This document shows positions 9,182 through 17,597 of a stretch of 64,000 nt of DNA, one piece after another. The position numbers were made by a program, and so were the translations under genes. The DNA lies in contig NZ_CP114786.1 in the NCBI RefSeq assembly GCF_027359675.1, positions 372,001 through 436,000 of the forward strand. Reading direction: 5' to 3'. Below the pieces are notes generated by a model. That model was not told the origin of the DNA, did not search any database, and worked only from the letters and a program-made list of their open reading frames with translations. Each line of letters opens with the position of its first letter. Positions within the stretch are counted from its first letter, which is position 1. Origin of the DNA: Roseibium sp. Sym1 (GTDB taxonomy: Bacteria; Pseudomonadota; Alphaproteobacteria; Rhizobiales; Stappiaceae).

Positions 9182-10267
9182 TCAGCCTGCGGGTTGATAG
9201 AGCTTGCCACCGGTGACCGGTTCAGCGACGCCGGTGGTTTCCGGGTAGGTCGTCGGCAGGCCCGCCTTCAAACGTGCGCCCAGAAACGCCATCGCCTGGG
9301 CCTCCAGCGCATCGCCGTCGATCCCGAAACTGTCGGCGGACACCACCTCGCCGCCGAGCCGATCGTCGAGCGCCTTCATCAGCACCGGGTTGTGCCGGCC
9401 GCCGCCGCAGACAAGCCAGAGCTTCGGGCGCTGTGGCACCAGCAGCTCGGCCTTGGCGATGGCTTCCGCGGTGAAGGCCAGCAAGGTGGCCGCACCATCT
9501 TCCAGGTCCAGGCCTTCGACGAACGCGCCGGAAAAACTGTAGCGGTCGAGGGATTTCGGACCGGGTTCTGAAAGAAATGGATGGGACAGCGCCTGGGTCA
9601 ACCGAGCTTCGTCCACCTGCCCCCTGGCGGACAGTGCGCCGCCCGCGTCATAGTCACCGCCTCCATGCCGGCGGATCCAGTCGTCCAGCAGCGCGTTGCC
9701 GGGACCGATGTCGAAAGCCAGCAACCGGTCGCCGTCGATAAAGGTCAGGTTGGAAACCCCGCCGATATTCAGGAAACAGAGCGGCTCCCGCTGCTCGCCG
9801 ACAAGCGTCTTGGCAAGAGCGCGGTGGTAGACCGGCACCAGAGGGGCGCCCTCACCGCCCGCTGCCATGTCAGCCAGGCGGACATCGCCGATCACCGGCA
9901 GGCCAAGTGCGTCCGCAAGCGTCTGCGGATCCCCGAGCTGCACCGTCTCGCCCGCGCCGGGGTCGTGCCAGACCGTCTGGCCGTGAAAGACGACGGCATC
10001 GGGCAGAAGACCATGGGTTTCCAGGAACGCGCCTATGGCTTCGGCATGATCCCGCGTGACGGCGGCGGCAATCTCCGGCCAGGCATCGCGGCCCGTTCCC
10101 TTCCGGGCAGCCGCTTCGAGAACACGGCGCTTCGTCTCCGGCCGATAGTCTGCCGTTTCCGCCGGACCGAAACGGGTCACCCGCTCGCCGTCCGTCGTGA
10201 TCTCGGCCAGGTCGATGCCATCGGCCGAGGTGCCGCTGATGGTGCCTATGATCGACCAGTTTGTCAC
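9182..10267 (-). CDS. anmK: Anhydro-N-acetylmuramic acid kinase
   Basis: Phosphorylates and opens 1,6-anhydroMurNAc to MurNAc-6-phosphate in cell-wall recycling; cytoplasmic. At 361 residues it is family length. Seen: the N-terminal phosphate loop GTISGTSADGIDLAEI (family MSGTSxDGID), GDVRLADMAAGGEGAPLVP, DIGPGNALLDDW and the late VCGGGRHNPVLM. The start is GTG at 10267, overlapping the stop of the upstream aminotransferase by four bases, so the two are translationally coupled. In many alphaproteobacteria anmK sits beside tyrS; that neighbour is absent here. Confidence 0.94.
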   Translation of the reverse strand: MTNWSIIGTISGTSADGIDLAEITTDGERVTRFGPAETADYRPETKRRVLEAAARKGTGRDAWPEIAAAVTRDHAEAIGAFLETHGLLPDAVVFHGQTVWHDPGAGETVQLGDPQTLADALGLPVIGDVRLADMAAGGEGAPLVPVYHRALAKTLVGEQREPLCFLNIGGVSNLTFIDGDRLLAFDIGPGNALLDDWIRRHGGGDYDAGGALSARGQVDEARLTQALSHPFLSEPGPKSLDRYSFSGAFVEGLDLEDGAATLLAFTAEAIAKAELLVPQRPKLWLVCGGGRHNPVLMKALDDRLGGEVVSADSFGIDGDALEAQAMAFLGARLKAGLPTTYPETTGVAEPVTGGKLYQPAG

Positions 10268-11616
10268 AGGCTTTCCCGGATCGACTTGAGGCTGGCCTCG
10301 GCGATGTCGAACATCTCGTGGACCTGCGCCTCGGTGATGATCAGCGGCGGACAGAAGGCCATGGCGTCGAGCATGTTGCGCGAGATCAGGCCGTTTTCGT
10401 GAAAGACCGCGTTGGTCCTGGCGCCAAGCGCCCCCGGTGTTTCGGCAAGCGCTTCGTGATGCAGTTCCGCCGCGCCGATCAGGCCGATGCCGCGTGTCTC
10501 GATCACCAGCGGGTTGTCAGCCAGCGCGGCAAGTCGCTTCTGGAACGTCGGCGCGATCGCCTTGACGTGGCCGACCAGGTCCCGCTCCTCGATGATCTTC
10601 AGGTTTTCCAGCGCGACGGCGGCGGCGACCGGATGGCCGCTGCCCGTGTAACCATGGCCGAGCACGCCGATCTTGTGGCTCTCGTCGGCAATCGGCTGAT
10701 AGACGTCATCATTGATCAGCAGCGCGGAGATCGGCTGATAGGACGACGACAGCGCCTTTGACAGCGTCATGATGTCCGGCTGGAGAGAATAAGTCTCGGT
10801 CCCGAACATGTTGCCGGTGCGGCCGAAGCCGCAGATGACCTCGTCGGCGACAAACAGGATGCCGTATTTTTTCAGGATCGGCTGCACCGCTTCCCAATAG
10901 CCGTCCGGCGGCACGACCACGCCTCCGGCGCCCATCACCGGTTCGGCGAAAAAGGCGGCAATGGTCTCCGGGCCTTCGGCGAGGATCAGATCCTCCAGAT
11001 CCCGCGCGCAGCGTTTCGCGAAGTCCGCCTCGCTCTCGCCGTCCCGTTTCATGGTGCGGTAGTGCGGACAGGTGGTGTGCAGCACCTGCGGGATCGGCAG
11101 GTCGAAGGACCTGTGATTGTTGGGCAGGCCGGTCAGGCTGGCGGAGGCGACGGTGACGCCGTGGTAGCCGCGCACCCGTGAAATGATCTTCTTGCGCTCC
11201 GGCTGGCCCAGCGCGTTGGAGCGGTACCAGATCAGCTTGACCGCCGTGTCATTGGCTTCCGAGCCTGAATTGGTGAAATAGACCTTAGACATCGGCACCG
11301 GTGCCATCTCGATCAGCTTCTCGGCGAGCTCGATCGACGGACCGTGGGTCTTGTAGGTGAAGGTGTGATAATAGGGCAGCTTCTCTATCTGCCTTGTGGC
11401 GGCCTCCACGAGGCGCTTTTCGCCGAAGCCGACGGCGACGCTCCACAAACCGGCCATGCCCTCGATATAGCGCTTGCCGTTGATGTCCTCGACATAGATG
11501 CCCTCGCCCTTGTCGATCACGAGCGCGCCGGTCTCCTCCTGGCGGCGGGCATCGGCATAGGAGTGGAGCTGGACCGCGCTGTCGCGGGCTTCGAGCGAAT
11601 TGGGCAGCTGTGCCAT
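10264..11616 (-). CDS. Class III (omega) aminotransferase, PLP
   Basis: A 450-residue PLP aminotransferase of the ornithine/omega-amino-acid class. Seen: the N-terminal GLWSVAVGFGEKRL, YFTNSGSEANDTAVKL phosphate-cup motif, RGYHGVT, the aspartate-containing FVADEVICGFGRTG, and the PLP lysine K287 in LSKALSSSYQPISA. These are typical of beta-alanine/putrescine:pyruvate transaminases; the exact amine substrate cannot be read from sequence. It is the first gene of a coupled pair with anmK. The divergent gap to the SARP regulator is about 450 bp. Confidence 0.9.
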   Translation of the reverse strand: MAQLPNSLEARDSAVQLHSYADARRQEETGALVIDKGEGIYVEDINGKRYIEGMAGLWSVAVGFGEKRLVEAATRQIEKLPYYHTFTYKTHGPSIELAEKLIEMAPVPMSKVYFTNSGSEANDTAVKLIWYRSNALGQPERKKIISRVRGYHGVTVASASLTGLPNNHRSFDLPIPQVLHTTCPHYRTMKRDGESEADFAKRCARDLEDLILAEGPETIAAFFAEPVMGAGGVVVPPDGYWEAVQPILKKYGILFVADEVICGFGRTGNMFGTETYSLQPDIMTLSKALSSSYQPISALLINDDVYQPIADESHKIGVLGHGYTGSGHPVAAAVALENLKIIEERDLVGHVKAIAPTFQKRLAALADNPLVIETRGIGLIGAAELHHEALAETPGALGARTNAVFHENGLISRNMLDAMAFCPPLIITEAQVHEMFDIAEASLKSIRESL

Positions 11617-12066
11617 CGAGGGCCTCGTCTAGAAAGGTTCTGGAAGGGTCTCGCGGAAGAACGACTCCACGGAGCATGGCGCACACGCTAATCCCGCAAT
11701 GAGGCGCGGGCAATCGGTGGTTCAAGAATTTCCGTAAAATCCGGACGAGCGAGCGTTCCGGTTCCGGTCACGGTCCTGCCCGCCTGGACAGTGCCCGATG
11801 CAGAGCGTTCCGGCCGGGTGGCGAGCGCCCTTGTCCATCGCCGAACAGCTACGCCGTTGGATTTATCGTGTCATCCGCACAAATGACAGCGAATTTACGC
11901 AACATTGACGCAGCGATTACGTCACGCGGTTTACCCTGCAAGAGATCCGAATGCTATCTGGGATTTCAGAATGCCCCACACGCATCTTTTGCAGAGCTGC
12001 GCGAATTTGCGTATCATTCCTGCACTTTTTGTCGGTGGCAATGATGCCAATCCGCTGGGGGCAAAC
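11617..12066. promoter_or_regulatory. Divergent 450-bp control region with TGACG dyad
   Basis: No gene is convincing in this gap between the leftward aminotransferase and the rightward SARP regulator. An inverted pair TGACG (11906-11910) and CGTCA (11920-11924) separated by nine bases is the only clear symmetry; it could be an operator for either side. The region nearest the regulator is less GC-rich than its flanks. The regulator's frame is open back to 11905, so some of this could be coding if a start upstream of 12067 is used. Confidence 0.35.
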
Positions 12067-13839
12067 ATGAATTTCAGCCCGCGTAGTGATCATGACCTGG
12101 AAATCTTCCTGCTGGGCCCGCCCACGGTCATGGACCGAAGCGGCAATCAGCTGACACCGAAAAACCAGAAATCCAAGGCCGTCGTGGCCATGCTGGCGCT
12201 TGCGCCCCGCGGATCCCGCTCGCGCGTCTGGCTGCGTGACAAGCTCTGGAGCGACCGCAGCGAGGATCAGGCCTCCGCCAGCCTCCGGCAGGCCCTGTTG
12301 GATATTCGGAAAAGCTTCGGCGCGGACTACAAGGACATCCTGATCGCCGACAAGTATTCGGTGACCCTCGATCTGTCCCGGGTCCAGGTGGATGCCAAGC
12401 AAATCAGCGAACAAGCGGACAAAGGCCTGCTGCACCTGTCCGACGAGCAGCATGATTTTTCGGAGCATTTCCTGGAAGGCTTTGACATCTGCGATCCGGA
12501 ATTCGAAAGCTGGCTGACGCTCGAACGGCAGATCTGGGATCAACGATTTGAAAAAACGCACACCGCGGCAGGCGGAGACGGATACGGCAGCGTTCCGGAC
12601 GTTGAGCATCTGAGCGAAGACCCTGCGGAGTACAAGCCTGCCCTGAACACGCCCGCACCGGGCCCGAACGAGGCATCCAGGGCCACCCCTTCGGCAGATG
12701 GCACCTGGGCCATCGGACTTCAGGACGTGCCGCCGACCCAGCCATGCGCGAACGCGCTCCAGCAGAAACTGATGCGCAACCTCCATGAAATGGGCCGCAT
12801 TCCCGTTCTGCGGACAAATGAGCCGATGCTGTCCAAGGGTCTGCGGCAGGTCACGCTGCCGCTTGCCGTTCGGGTGACGGAAACATCTCTCGGCGAGAAC
12901 GTCAGGCTGACCGTCGAGCTGGTGTCGACGGAAAACGGCATCACGCTTTGGACCTCGAGCCAGACCTTCACGCAATCCAGCTTCCTCGAGCCGTCCCAGT
13001 CGAACCTCAACGCTATTGTGTCCCAGACGGTCATTCAGATCGGACGCCTTCTGCAAACGACGGCGATCAACCCGGACATCGCCAGGGCAGGTGTCCTGAT
13101 CGAATGCATCTACCAGATCTTCGGTCTGTCCGAGGACCACCTTTACAGTGCCGACAAGAAGCTGGAGATGCTGCTGAAGCACCAGCCGAATGCGCAGACC
13201 TATGCCTGGATGGCCTTTTCCAAGTCCTTCCAGGTCGGGCAACGGTTTTCAGCCGATGCGGCCGCACAGATTTCGGAGGCCCAGTATTTCGCGACCAGGG
13301 CATTGGAGGAAGACGAATACGACCCGCTTGTCCTGTCCCTCGCTGCGCATATCCATTCCTACCTGTTCAGTGAATTCGACCTCGCGGCGTCCCTTTACGA
13401 GCGCGCGCTCAAGCTCGATCCCGAGCAGACCCTTGGCTGGGACCTTTATGCCACGCTGAACGCCTATTCCGGCCGCAACAGCAAGGCGCTTGCCATGGCG
13501 TCCTGGGCACAGCAGCTCGGTGCGAACACGCCCATCAGTTATTATTTCGACACAACAAAATGCATCGCGGCGACGCTCGCGGGCGATCACAGGAGCGCGA
13601 TTGCCGCAGGCGAAAGGGCGCTTGTGCAGCGCCCCAAGTTCAACTCCATCCTGCGCTACCTGATTTCCAGCCATGCCCATCTGGGCAATGTGCAGATGCT
13701 TGAAAGCCTGCGCCAGCGCCTGAATGACGTTGAACCCGACTTCAGCACCGAGATTCTTCGAGGAAGCGGTTACCCGGGTCTTGGAACCGAAGGCGGGCTG
13801 CATTTCCTGCAGGGCCTGCGCAAGGCCGGGCTTGATTGA
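12067..13839 (+). CDS. SARP/BTAD-type regulator with TolB-like and TPR parts
   Basis: A 590-residue predicted transcription regulator. Residues about 8-100 form the OmpR-like winged helix of SARP proteins (LEIFLLGPPTVMDRSGN, then KSKAVVAMLALAP and RVWLRDKLWSDRSED.ASASLRQAL), followed by a BTAD-like helical stretch. About 225-330 resembles the TolB-like domain seen in cyclase/regulator fusions (LAVRVTETSLGENVRLTVEL, NGITLWTSSQ). From about 340 to the end are TPR-like helices (ASLYERALKLDPEQTLGWDLYA). No transmembrane segment. The ATG at 12067 follows GGGGG; the frame is open to 11905. It heads a three-gene unit with a PAP2 protein (38 bp on) and a subtilase, which it probably controls. Confidence 0.85.
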   Translation: MNFSPRSDHDLEIFLLGPPTVMDRSGNQLTPKNQKSKAVVAMLALAPRGSRSRVWLRDKLWSDRSEDQASASLRQALLDIRKSFGADYKDILIADKYSVTLDLSRVQVDAKQISEQADKGLLHLSDEQHDFSEHFLEGFDICDPEFESWLTLERQIWDQRFEKTHTAAGGDGYGSVPDVEHLSEDPAEYKPALNTPAPGPNEASRATPSADGTWAIGLQDVPPTQPCANALQQKLMRNLHEMGRIPVLRTNEPMLSKGLRQVTLPLAVRVTETSLGENVRLTVELVSTENGITLWTSSQTFTQSSFLEPSQSNLNAIVSQTVIQIGRLLQTTAINPDIARAGVLIECIYQIFGLSEDHLYSADKKLEMLLKHQPNAQTYAWMAFSKSFQVGQRFSADAAAQISEAQYFATRALEEDEYDPLVLSLAAHIHSYLFSEFDLAASLYERALKLDPEQTLGWDLYATLNAYSGRNSKALAMASWAQQLGANTPISYYFDTTKCIAATLAGDHRSAIAAGERALVQRPKFNSILRYLISSHAHLGNVQMLESLRQRLNDVEPDFSTEILRGSGYPGLGTEGGLHFLQGLRKAGLD

Positions 13840-13877
13840 CGTGGAATTTCAGCAAGTCCGTTTGAACGGGGGAAACC

Positions 13878-14843
13878 ATGAATAAAGTCGATACAAATTT
13901 GCACCACTGTGGCTCCATCGCCGAATTTCTCAACCAAAGCCGGATTACAGTCGGGCCGGAAGGCCTCCAGTTCGATGCAATATCCGACACGCCGAGCGAG
14001 ATCTCCGTCAAGGCTCCTCTCGGCGCACAGGGGGCCGGTGGCGTCAGCGCTGTTCGCATGGTTCTGAACAAGTCAGTACTGAACAAGTCCGTCCTCAATA
14101 AGAACAAGAACAAAAATAAGAATAAAAACAAGAACAAGAACAAGAACAAAAACAAGCTGAAGGTCGCCAGCACGCAAGGGTCAACAGGCGCCTTGATGCC
14201 GACCGAGGCCCTGCTGCGCCTTCACCGTGCCGGGACAGGCAATCCGGACATGCGCATGCCGGCGGAATGGACCGACATCACCTTGACGCCGCCTCCCGGC
14301 CCGGATTTCAGCAGGCTGGAGACCCAGCTCCTGCTGGGAATGCAGAAAAACGTCAGGGAGCGCCAGCTTCGACTGCCCGATATCCAGCAGGAAGCGACGC
14401 TGGATCTGAGCGCGTTTACCCGACCGCTTGGAATTGACGGCCTCGCGGGCTTCGAAGCAACCGAAACCCTCTTCCTCGAGCTGCTGACGGTCACCGAATA
14501 TGTCGGCCTCTATTACAAGCAAGTGTTTTCACGGTTGCGGCCAAACCAGGTCGAGCCCCGCCTGCGTCCGTTGCTCGCCAATCCGGCGCATGAGGCCTAT
14601 CCGAGCAATCATTCCTTTCAGTGCCACACCATTGCCTTTGCCTTCAACGCGATCCTGCCCGAGCATCCGGCAACCCAGGCCTTGTCCGAAGTGGCCCTGA
14701 ATGTCGCTCAGAACCGGGAATGGGCCGGCCTGCACTATCCGAGCGACACTGCCGCCGGCCGGGAACTGGCCAAGAAATTCGCGCCGCGCTTCGCCGAAGC
14801 TTTCGCCGATCGCTATCAGGCCGTTCAACAGGAATGGCTCTAG
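13878..14843 (+). CDS. PAP2/haloperoxidase-like soluble phosphatase with Asn-Lys tract
   Basis: A 321-residue protein with no signal peptide or hydrophobic helices. The C-terminal half has the three PAP2 signature motifs: K214..R221-P222 (KxxxxxxRP), PSNH at 242-245 (family PSGH, here Asn for Gly), and R280..H286...D290 in NREWAGLHYPSD. Vanadium haloperoxidases and class A acid phosphatases share these phosphate/vanadate-binding residues, so it may be a phosphatase or an oxidase; sequence alone cannot decide. The N-terminal 100 residues are unrelated and include two LNKSV units and an (Asn-Lys)10 tract (residues 74-93). Lies between the SARP regulator and the protease; 16 bp separate it from the latter. 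Confidence 0.8.
   Translation: MNKVDTNLHHCGSIAEFLNQSRITVGPEGLQFDAISDTPSEISVKAPLGAQGAGGVSAVRMVLNKSVLNKSVLNKNKNKNKNKNKNKNKNKNKLKVASTQGSTGALMPTEALLRLHRAGTGNPDMRMPAEWTDITLTPPPGPDFSRLETQLLLGMQKNVRERQLRLPDIQQEATLDLSAFTRPLGIDGLAGFEATETLFLELLTVTEYVGLYYKQVFSRLRPNQVEPRLRPLLANPAHEAYPSNHSFQCHTIAFAFNAILPEHPATQALSEVALNVAQNREWAGLHYPSDTAAGRELAKKFAPRFAEAFADRYQAVQQEWL
14097..14156 (+). repeat. In-frame hexanucleotide tract coding (Asn-Lys)10
   Basis: Ten in-frame AAY-AAR codon pairs, mostly AACAAG with AATAAG, AACAAA and AATAAA variants, sit inside the PAP2-like gene. They are strikingly A-rich in a GC-rich genome. Just before them two LNKSV units look like degenerate earlier steps of the same expansion. Because the unit is six bases, copy-number change would lengthen or shorten the protein without shifting frame. 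Confidence 0.9.
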
Positions 14844-14859
14844 GAGAGGGGCAGAGAAC

Positions 14860-16398
14860 ATGGACCAGACAGTGACCCAAAAAGCGCAGCCGACCAGCGA
14901 ATACCATTATCTCTGGCATCTCATGGCCCTCGGCGTGATCGTTCCCGACGGGACGGGAGACGGCATAGAGACAACCCTGTGGGACAAGCTGAGTGACGAA
15001 GGGGATGTTCAGCCCGCGCGCGTTGCCATGATCGACGTGGGCTGCCATTTCGACCACCCCAACCTCCAGGGCCGGGTCGACCCGGAACGGTCGATCGATT
15101 TCACCACCTCGCCGTATGGCACCAGGTCGAAGAAACATGCCGGCAACACGTGCCAACACAATTTCGCCGGACTGGATACAAGTCTCCTCAAGCTGCAGGA
15201 TCTGTCACAGGTCGAGGCCGAGATCTTTACGGATATCGTCCAGCAGCTGGAAGGCTCAAGCGGGCACGTGCGTGCATTCGGAGACGTCGAAGCCCCGTTC
15301 GCGTCTCACGGCACCGCCGTCAGCGGCCTGATCGTCGGCGGTCCGGAAAATTGCCCGCAAGGCATCAAGCCGACCGAAGGCGTCATTCCCTATTTCGGGG
15401 TCGACCCGTTTTCCCGGCTGATATCGATCCGCACCGGTTTCGACAACGATCCCCTGCAGTTCGTCGCCGCGCTGCTCTATGCCTGGCACCAGAACCCGGA
15501 TGTCATCGTCATGCCGCGCGGTTTCCCGGATCCCGACCAGGCCCCTGCCTTCAAGGAAGACTTCAAGGCGGACCTCGAAAAATGGGAGAACCGGGATGCT
15601 GCGGACCTGATCGAGCGGCTGCAGACCCTTGAGGCCGGCGCTGACACGATCGATACAAAAAGGCCCCAGTTGCCAATATCGGGACGCAGGCTCTGGCGCG
15701 TCGTCACCTCGCTGTTCAAGGCGATCAGCAACCATGTACCGATCGTCTGTGCGGCAGGCAATGAGGGCGAGAGCCAGTTGCTGTTTCCCGCGAACCTGGC
15801 GGACCGTGAAAACGGCATCATCGCTGTCGGCGCGGTGTCCGGACAGGGCTATCGCTCCGGGTATTCCAACTATGGCGAGGGTCTGACCGTTGTCGCTCCC
15901 TCGGACGACATGGTCGTCTTCAACCGGCATCAGCTGCGAAGCACGGAGAAAAGCTCGGAAGAACTGGGTTATCTGCTGCCCAAGGGGGCAAAGGAATACC
16001 CGTTCAGCCCCAGATGGCTGTTGAGCACGGATATCCCCGGTCGGTTCGGTTACGATACGGGAGATGCCGAGACGGAAGAACTCGGCACCGGCTCGGCACA
16101 GAGCGGTTATTACACCCAGTTTGGCGGCACGTCCGGCGCCTGCGCCCTTGTTGGCGGTGTCATCGCCTTGATCCGCCGCGCCGAACGGATCGCCAACAAG
16201 TCTTCCAAGGTGCGCGACGGCCGCGATGTGAAAGCCCTGCTGATCAAGACGGCCCGCAAGGACATCCTCATCGACAACCAGCACAAGCAACTGAACACGG
16301 ACGCGATGAACGCGGACCAGGAAGACGTGGCCCCGTTCTCGACGTTCTTTGGCGGTGGCCTTGTCGACGCAAAAGCGGCCATCGGAACCATACTCTGA
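14860..16398 (+). CDS. Subtilisin-like (S8) serine protease, cytosolic type
   Basis: A 512-residue S8 peptidase. The catalytic triad is visible: D59 in AMIDVGCHFDHPN, H150 in SHGTAVSG, and S425 in GGTSGACALVGG, with the oxyanion asparagine N301 in CAAGNEG. The usual GTSxAxP has Cys-Ala-Leu in place of the proline. There is no signal peptide or propeptide-like pre-region, so it probably acts inside the cell or leaves by an unusual route. About 60-145 and 310-410 are long inserts compared with minimal subtilisins. The start ATG at 14860 has AGGAGAGGG upstream and lies 16 bp after the PAP2 stop; a strong terminator follows the gene. Confidence 0.88.
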   Translation: MDQTVTQKAQPTSEYHYLWHLMALGVIVPDGTGDGIETTLWDKLSDEGDVQPARVAMIDVGCHFDHPNLQGRVDPERSIDFTTSPYGTRSKKHAGNTCQHNFAGLDTSLLKLQDLSQVEAEIFTDIVQQLEGSSGHVRAFGDVEAPFASHGTAVSGLIVGGPENCPQGIKPTEGVIPYFGVDPFSRLISIRTGFDNDPLQFVAALLYAWHQNPDVIVMPRGFPDPDQAPAFKEDFKADLEKWENRDAADLIERLQTLEAGADTIDTKRPQLPISGRRLWRVVTSLFKAISNHVPIVCAAGNEGESQLLFPANLADRENGIIAVGAVSGQGYRSGYSNYGEGLTVVAPSDDMVVFNRHQLRSTEKSSEELGYLLPKGAKEYPFSPRWLLSTDIPGRFGYDTGDAETEELGTGSAQSGYYTQFGGTSGACALVGGVIALIRRAERIANKSSKVRDGRDVKALLIKTARKDILIDNQHKQLNTDAMNADQEDVAPFSTFFGGGLVDAKAAIGTIL

Positions 16399-16422
16399 TA
16401 ACACGTGCACAAAAGCCCATTG

Positions 16423-16450
16423 AAAGCGGCCCCCGGCCGCTTTCTTTTTT
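16423..16450 (+). terminator. Rho-independent terminator after the S8 protease
   Basis: A perfect 9-bp stem AAAGCGGCC/GGCCGCTTT with a CCC loop is followed by CTTTTTT. It begins 25 bases after the protease stop codon and marks the end of the SARP-PAP2-S8 unit. Confidence 0.9.
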
Positions 16451-16585
16451 GTCTTGTGACCCAGCGATCCGCCAAATTCGATCGAAATCCCGATCAGCGC
16501 GAAAAAACAGCTGCCAATTGTCATTTCTTACGAAACTTTAACGCTGCCTTTCCGAAGCCTTGACGCACATTCCCTAAGGTTATCT

Positions 16586-16657
16586 CGCGTCCTGAGTTAC
16601 CGATTAAATCACTTTTCAGCACCTAGTCCTTTCTCCCGCATGGTAACTCAGGACGCG
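16586..16657. repeat. Perfect 16-bp inverted repeat with 40-bp loop
   Basis: CGCGTCCTGAGTTACC at 16586-16601 is matched base for base by its complement at 16642-16657. The 40-bp loop is AT-richer and contains GATTAAATC. This lies in a roughly 610-bp gap between the protease and the cold-shock gene in which no gene is convincing; the right part of the gap (from about 16780) is AT-rich and probably holds the cold-shock promoter and long leader. The repeat could be a small RNA, a two-site operator or an element remnant. Confidence 0.6.
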
Positions 16658-17012
16658 CCCGACCCGCCCCTTGTGCCGCGATGGCACCAACCGGCAGGCC
16701 TCACAGACATGGCCCCAAACTGTCCATCACCTGTCACGAACCGTGGGATTTGTTGAGTTTTCACTTCCAAATCGGCACGTTCTATTAAGAGCACTCCAAA
16801 TTTTTAAATGTAAAAATAATATTCTTTTCGAGTCAGCCTTGTTTCTGACACCGTTTTCACCTACATGACGTTCATCGATATTGCTTGATGAACTTTGTGA
16901 CTGCGCGGCGTGCCGCGGCCTGAACGATCTTCCCTATCAATCTCGACTTTTTGCACCGTCGCGCATGCCGCGTGGCGGCACTACTCTCATGATCGATTGA
17001 AAGGAAATCGTT

Positions 17013-17222
17013 ATGACCATCGGAACCGTCAAGTTTTTCAACAGCACCAAAGGCTTCGGCTTCATTCAGCCGGAAGATGGCGCTGCAGACGTCTTCGTTC
17101 ACATCACCGCTGTCGAGCGCGCAGGCATGCCGCCGCTGGTTGAAGGCCAGAAGGTCAGCTTTGAAGTTGTCCAGGACCGCCGCACCGGCAAGTCCAGCGC
17201 AGACAACCTGCAGGCTGCTTAA
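17013..17222 (+). CDS. Cold-shock domain protein
   Basis: A 69-residue single cold-shock domain, which binds single-stranded RNA/DNA and melts RNA structure. Both RNA-binding motifs are present: KGFGFI (RNP1) and VFVHI (RNP2), after TIGTVKFFN. The ATG at 17013 has AAAGGAAA upstream. The AT-rich stretch before it fits a long 5' leader, as is usual for csp genes, and a terminator follows at 17281. The basic 79-residue gene and the desaturase lie in the same direction downstream; a membrane-fluidity link is inference. Confidence 0.95.
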   Translation: MTIGTVKFFNSTKGFGFIQPEDGAADVFVHITAVERAGMPPLVEGQKVSFEVVQDRRTGKSSADNLQAA

Positions 17223-17280
17223 AGCTTCGTCCAGGTCCCTGACCACGGATGTACTGGCACGGACCTCATGGATGAAACGA

Positions 17281-17307
17281 AAGGTCGGGTATTGCCCGGC
17301 CTTTTTT
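17281..17307 (+). terminator. Terminator after the cold-shock gene
   Basis: AAGG(T)CGGG and CCCGGCCTT form a hairpin (one bulged T) around the loop TATTG, followed by TTTTTT. It is 58 bases after the cold-shock stop codon and would separate that gene from the two downstream genes. Confidence 0.8.
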
Positions 17308-17338
17308 GTATTTCAGCTTTTTAATAGGGACCTGAACG

Positions 17339-17578
17339 ATGACACCTGACAAGACAGGCGACGCCGGCAGCCAGCCGAAGCGGACGCGTTCGGAATCCAA
17401 GGCTGAAATAACCAAACGCATTTCGCAGGAAATCCAGCAGACCGAGGACCAGGTCCGCATTGCAAAGACGGAGAGGCTGAGGGCCGCGCGCCTCGCGATG
17501 CAAAAGAAACAACCGGTTTCGTCACCATCAAAGGGCCGAGCGCGAAAGCCGGTGGCCGCAAAAAGATCCAAGGCCTGA
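17339..17578 (+). CDS. Small basic protein of unknown function
   Basis: A 79-residue, strongly basic, highly charged protein (many Lys, Arg and Ser; no cysteine, no hydrophobic segment). The middle (KAEITKRISQEIQQTEDQVRIAKTERLRAARL) should be one long helix, and the tail is a Lys/Arg/Pro-rich SPSKGRARKPVAAKRSKA. This suggests nucleic-acid binding, without recognised family. GGGACCTGAACG precedes the ATG. Only 19 bp separate it from the desaturase gene, so they may be co-transcribed. Confidence 0.65.
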   Translation: MTPDKTGDAGSQPKRTRSESKAEITKRISQEIQQTEDQVRIAKTERLRAARLAMQKKQPVSSPSKGRARKPVAAKRSKA

Positions 17579-17597
17579 CGCGGAAGACGGAAGCAAG

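Noticed and set aside
14041..14160. CRISPR-like periodicity
   Set aside because: The repeats are a six-base coding tract without spacers; no cas genes are in the window and no array was seen elsewhere.
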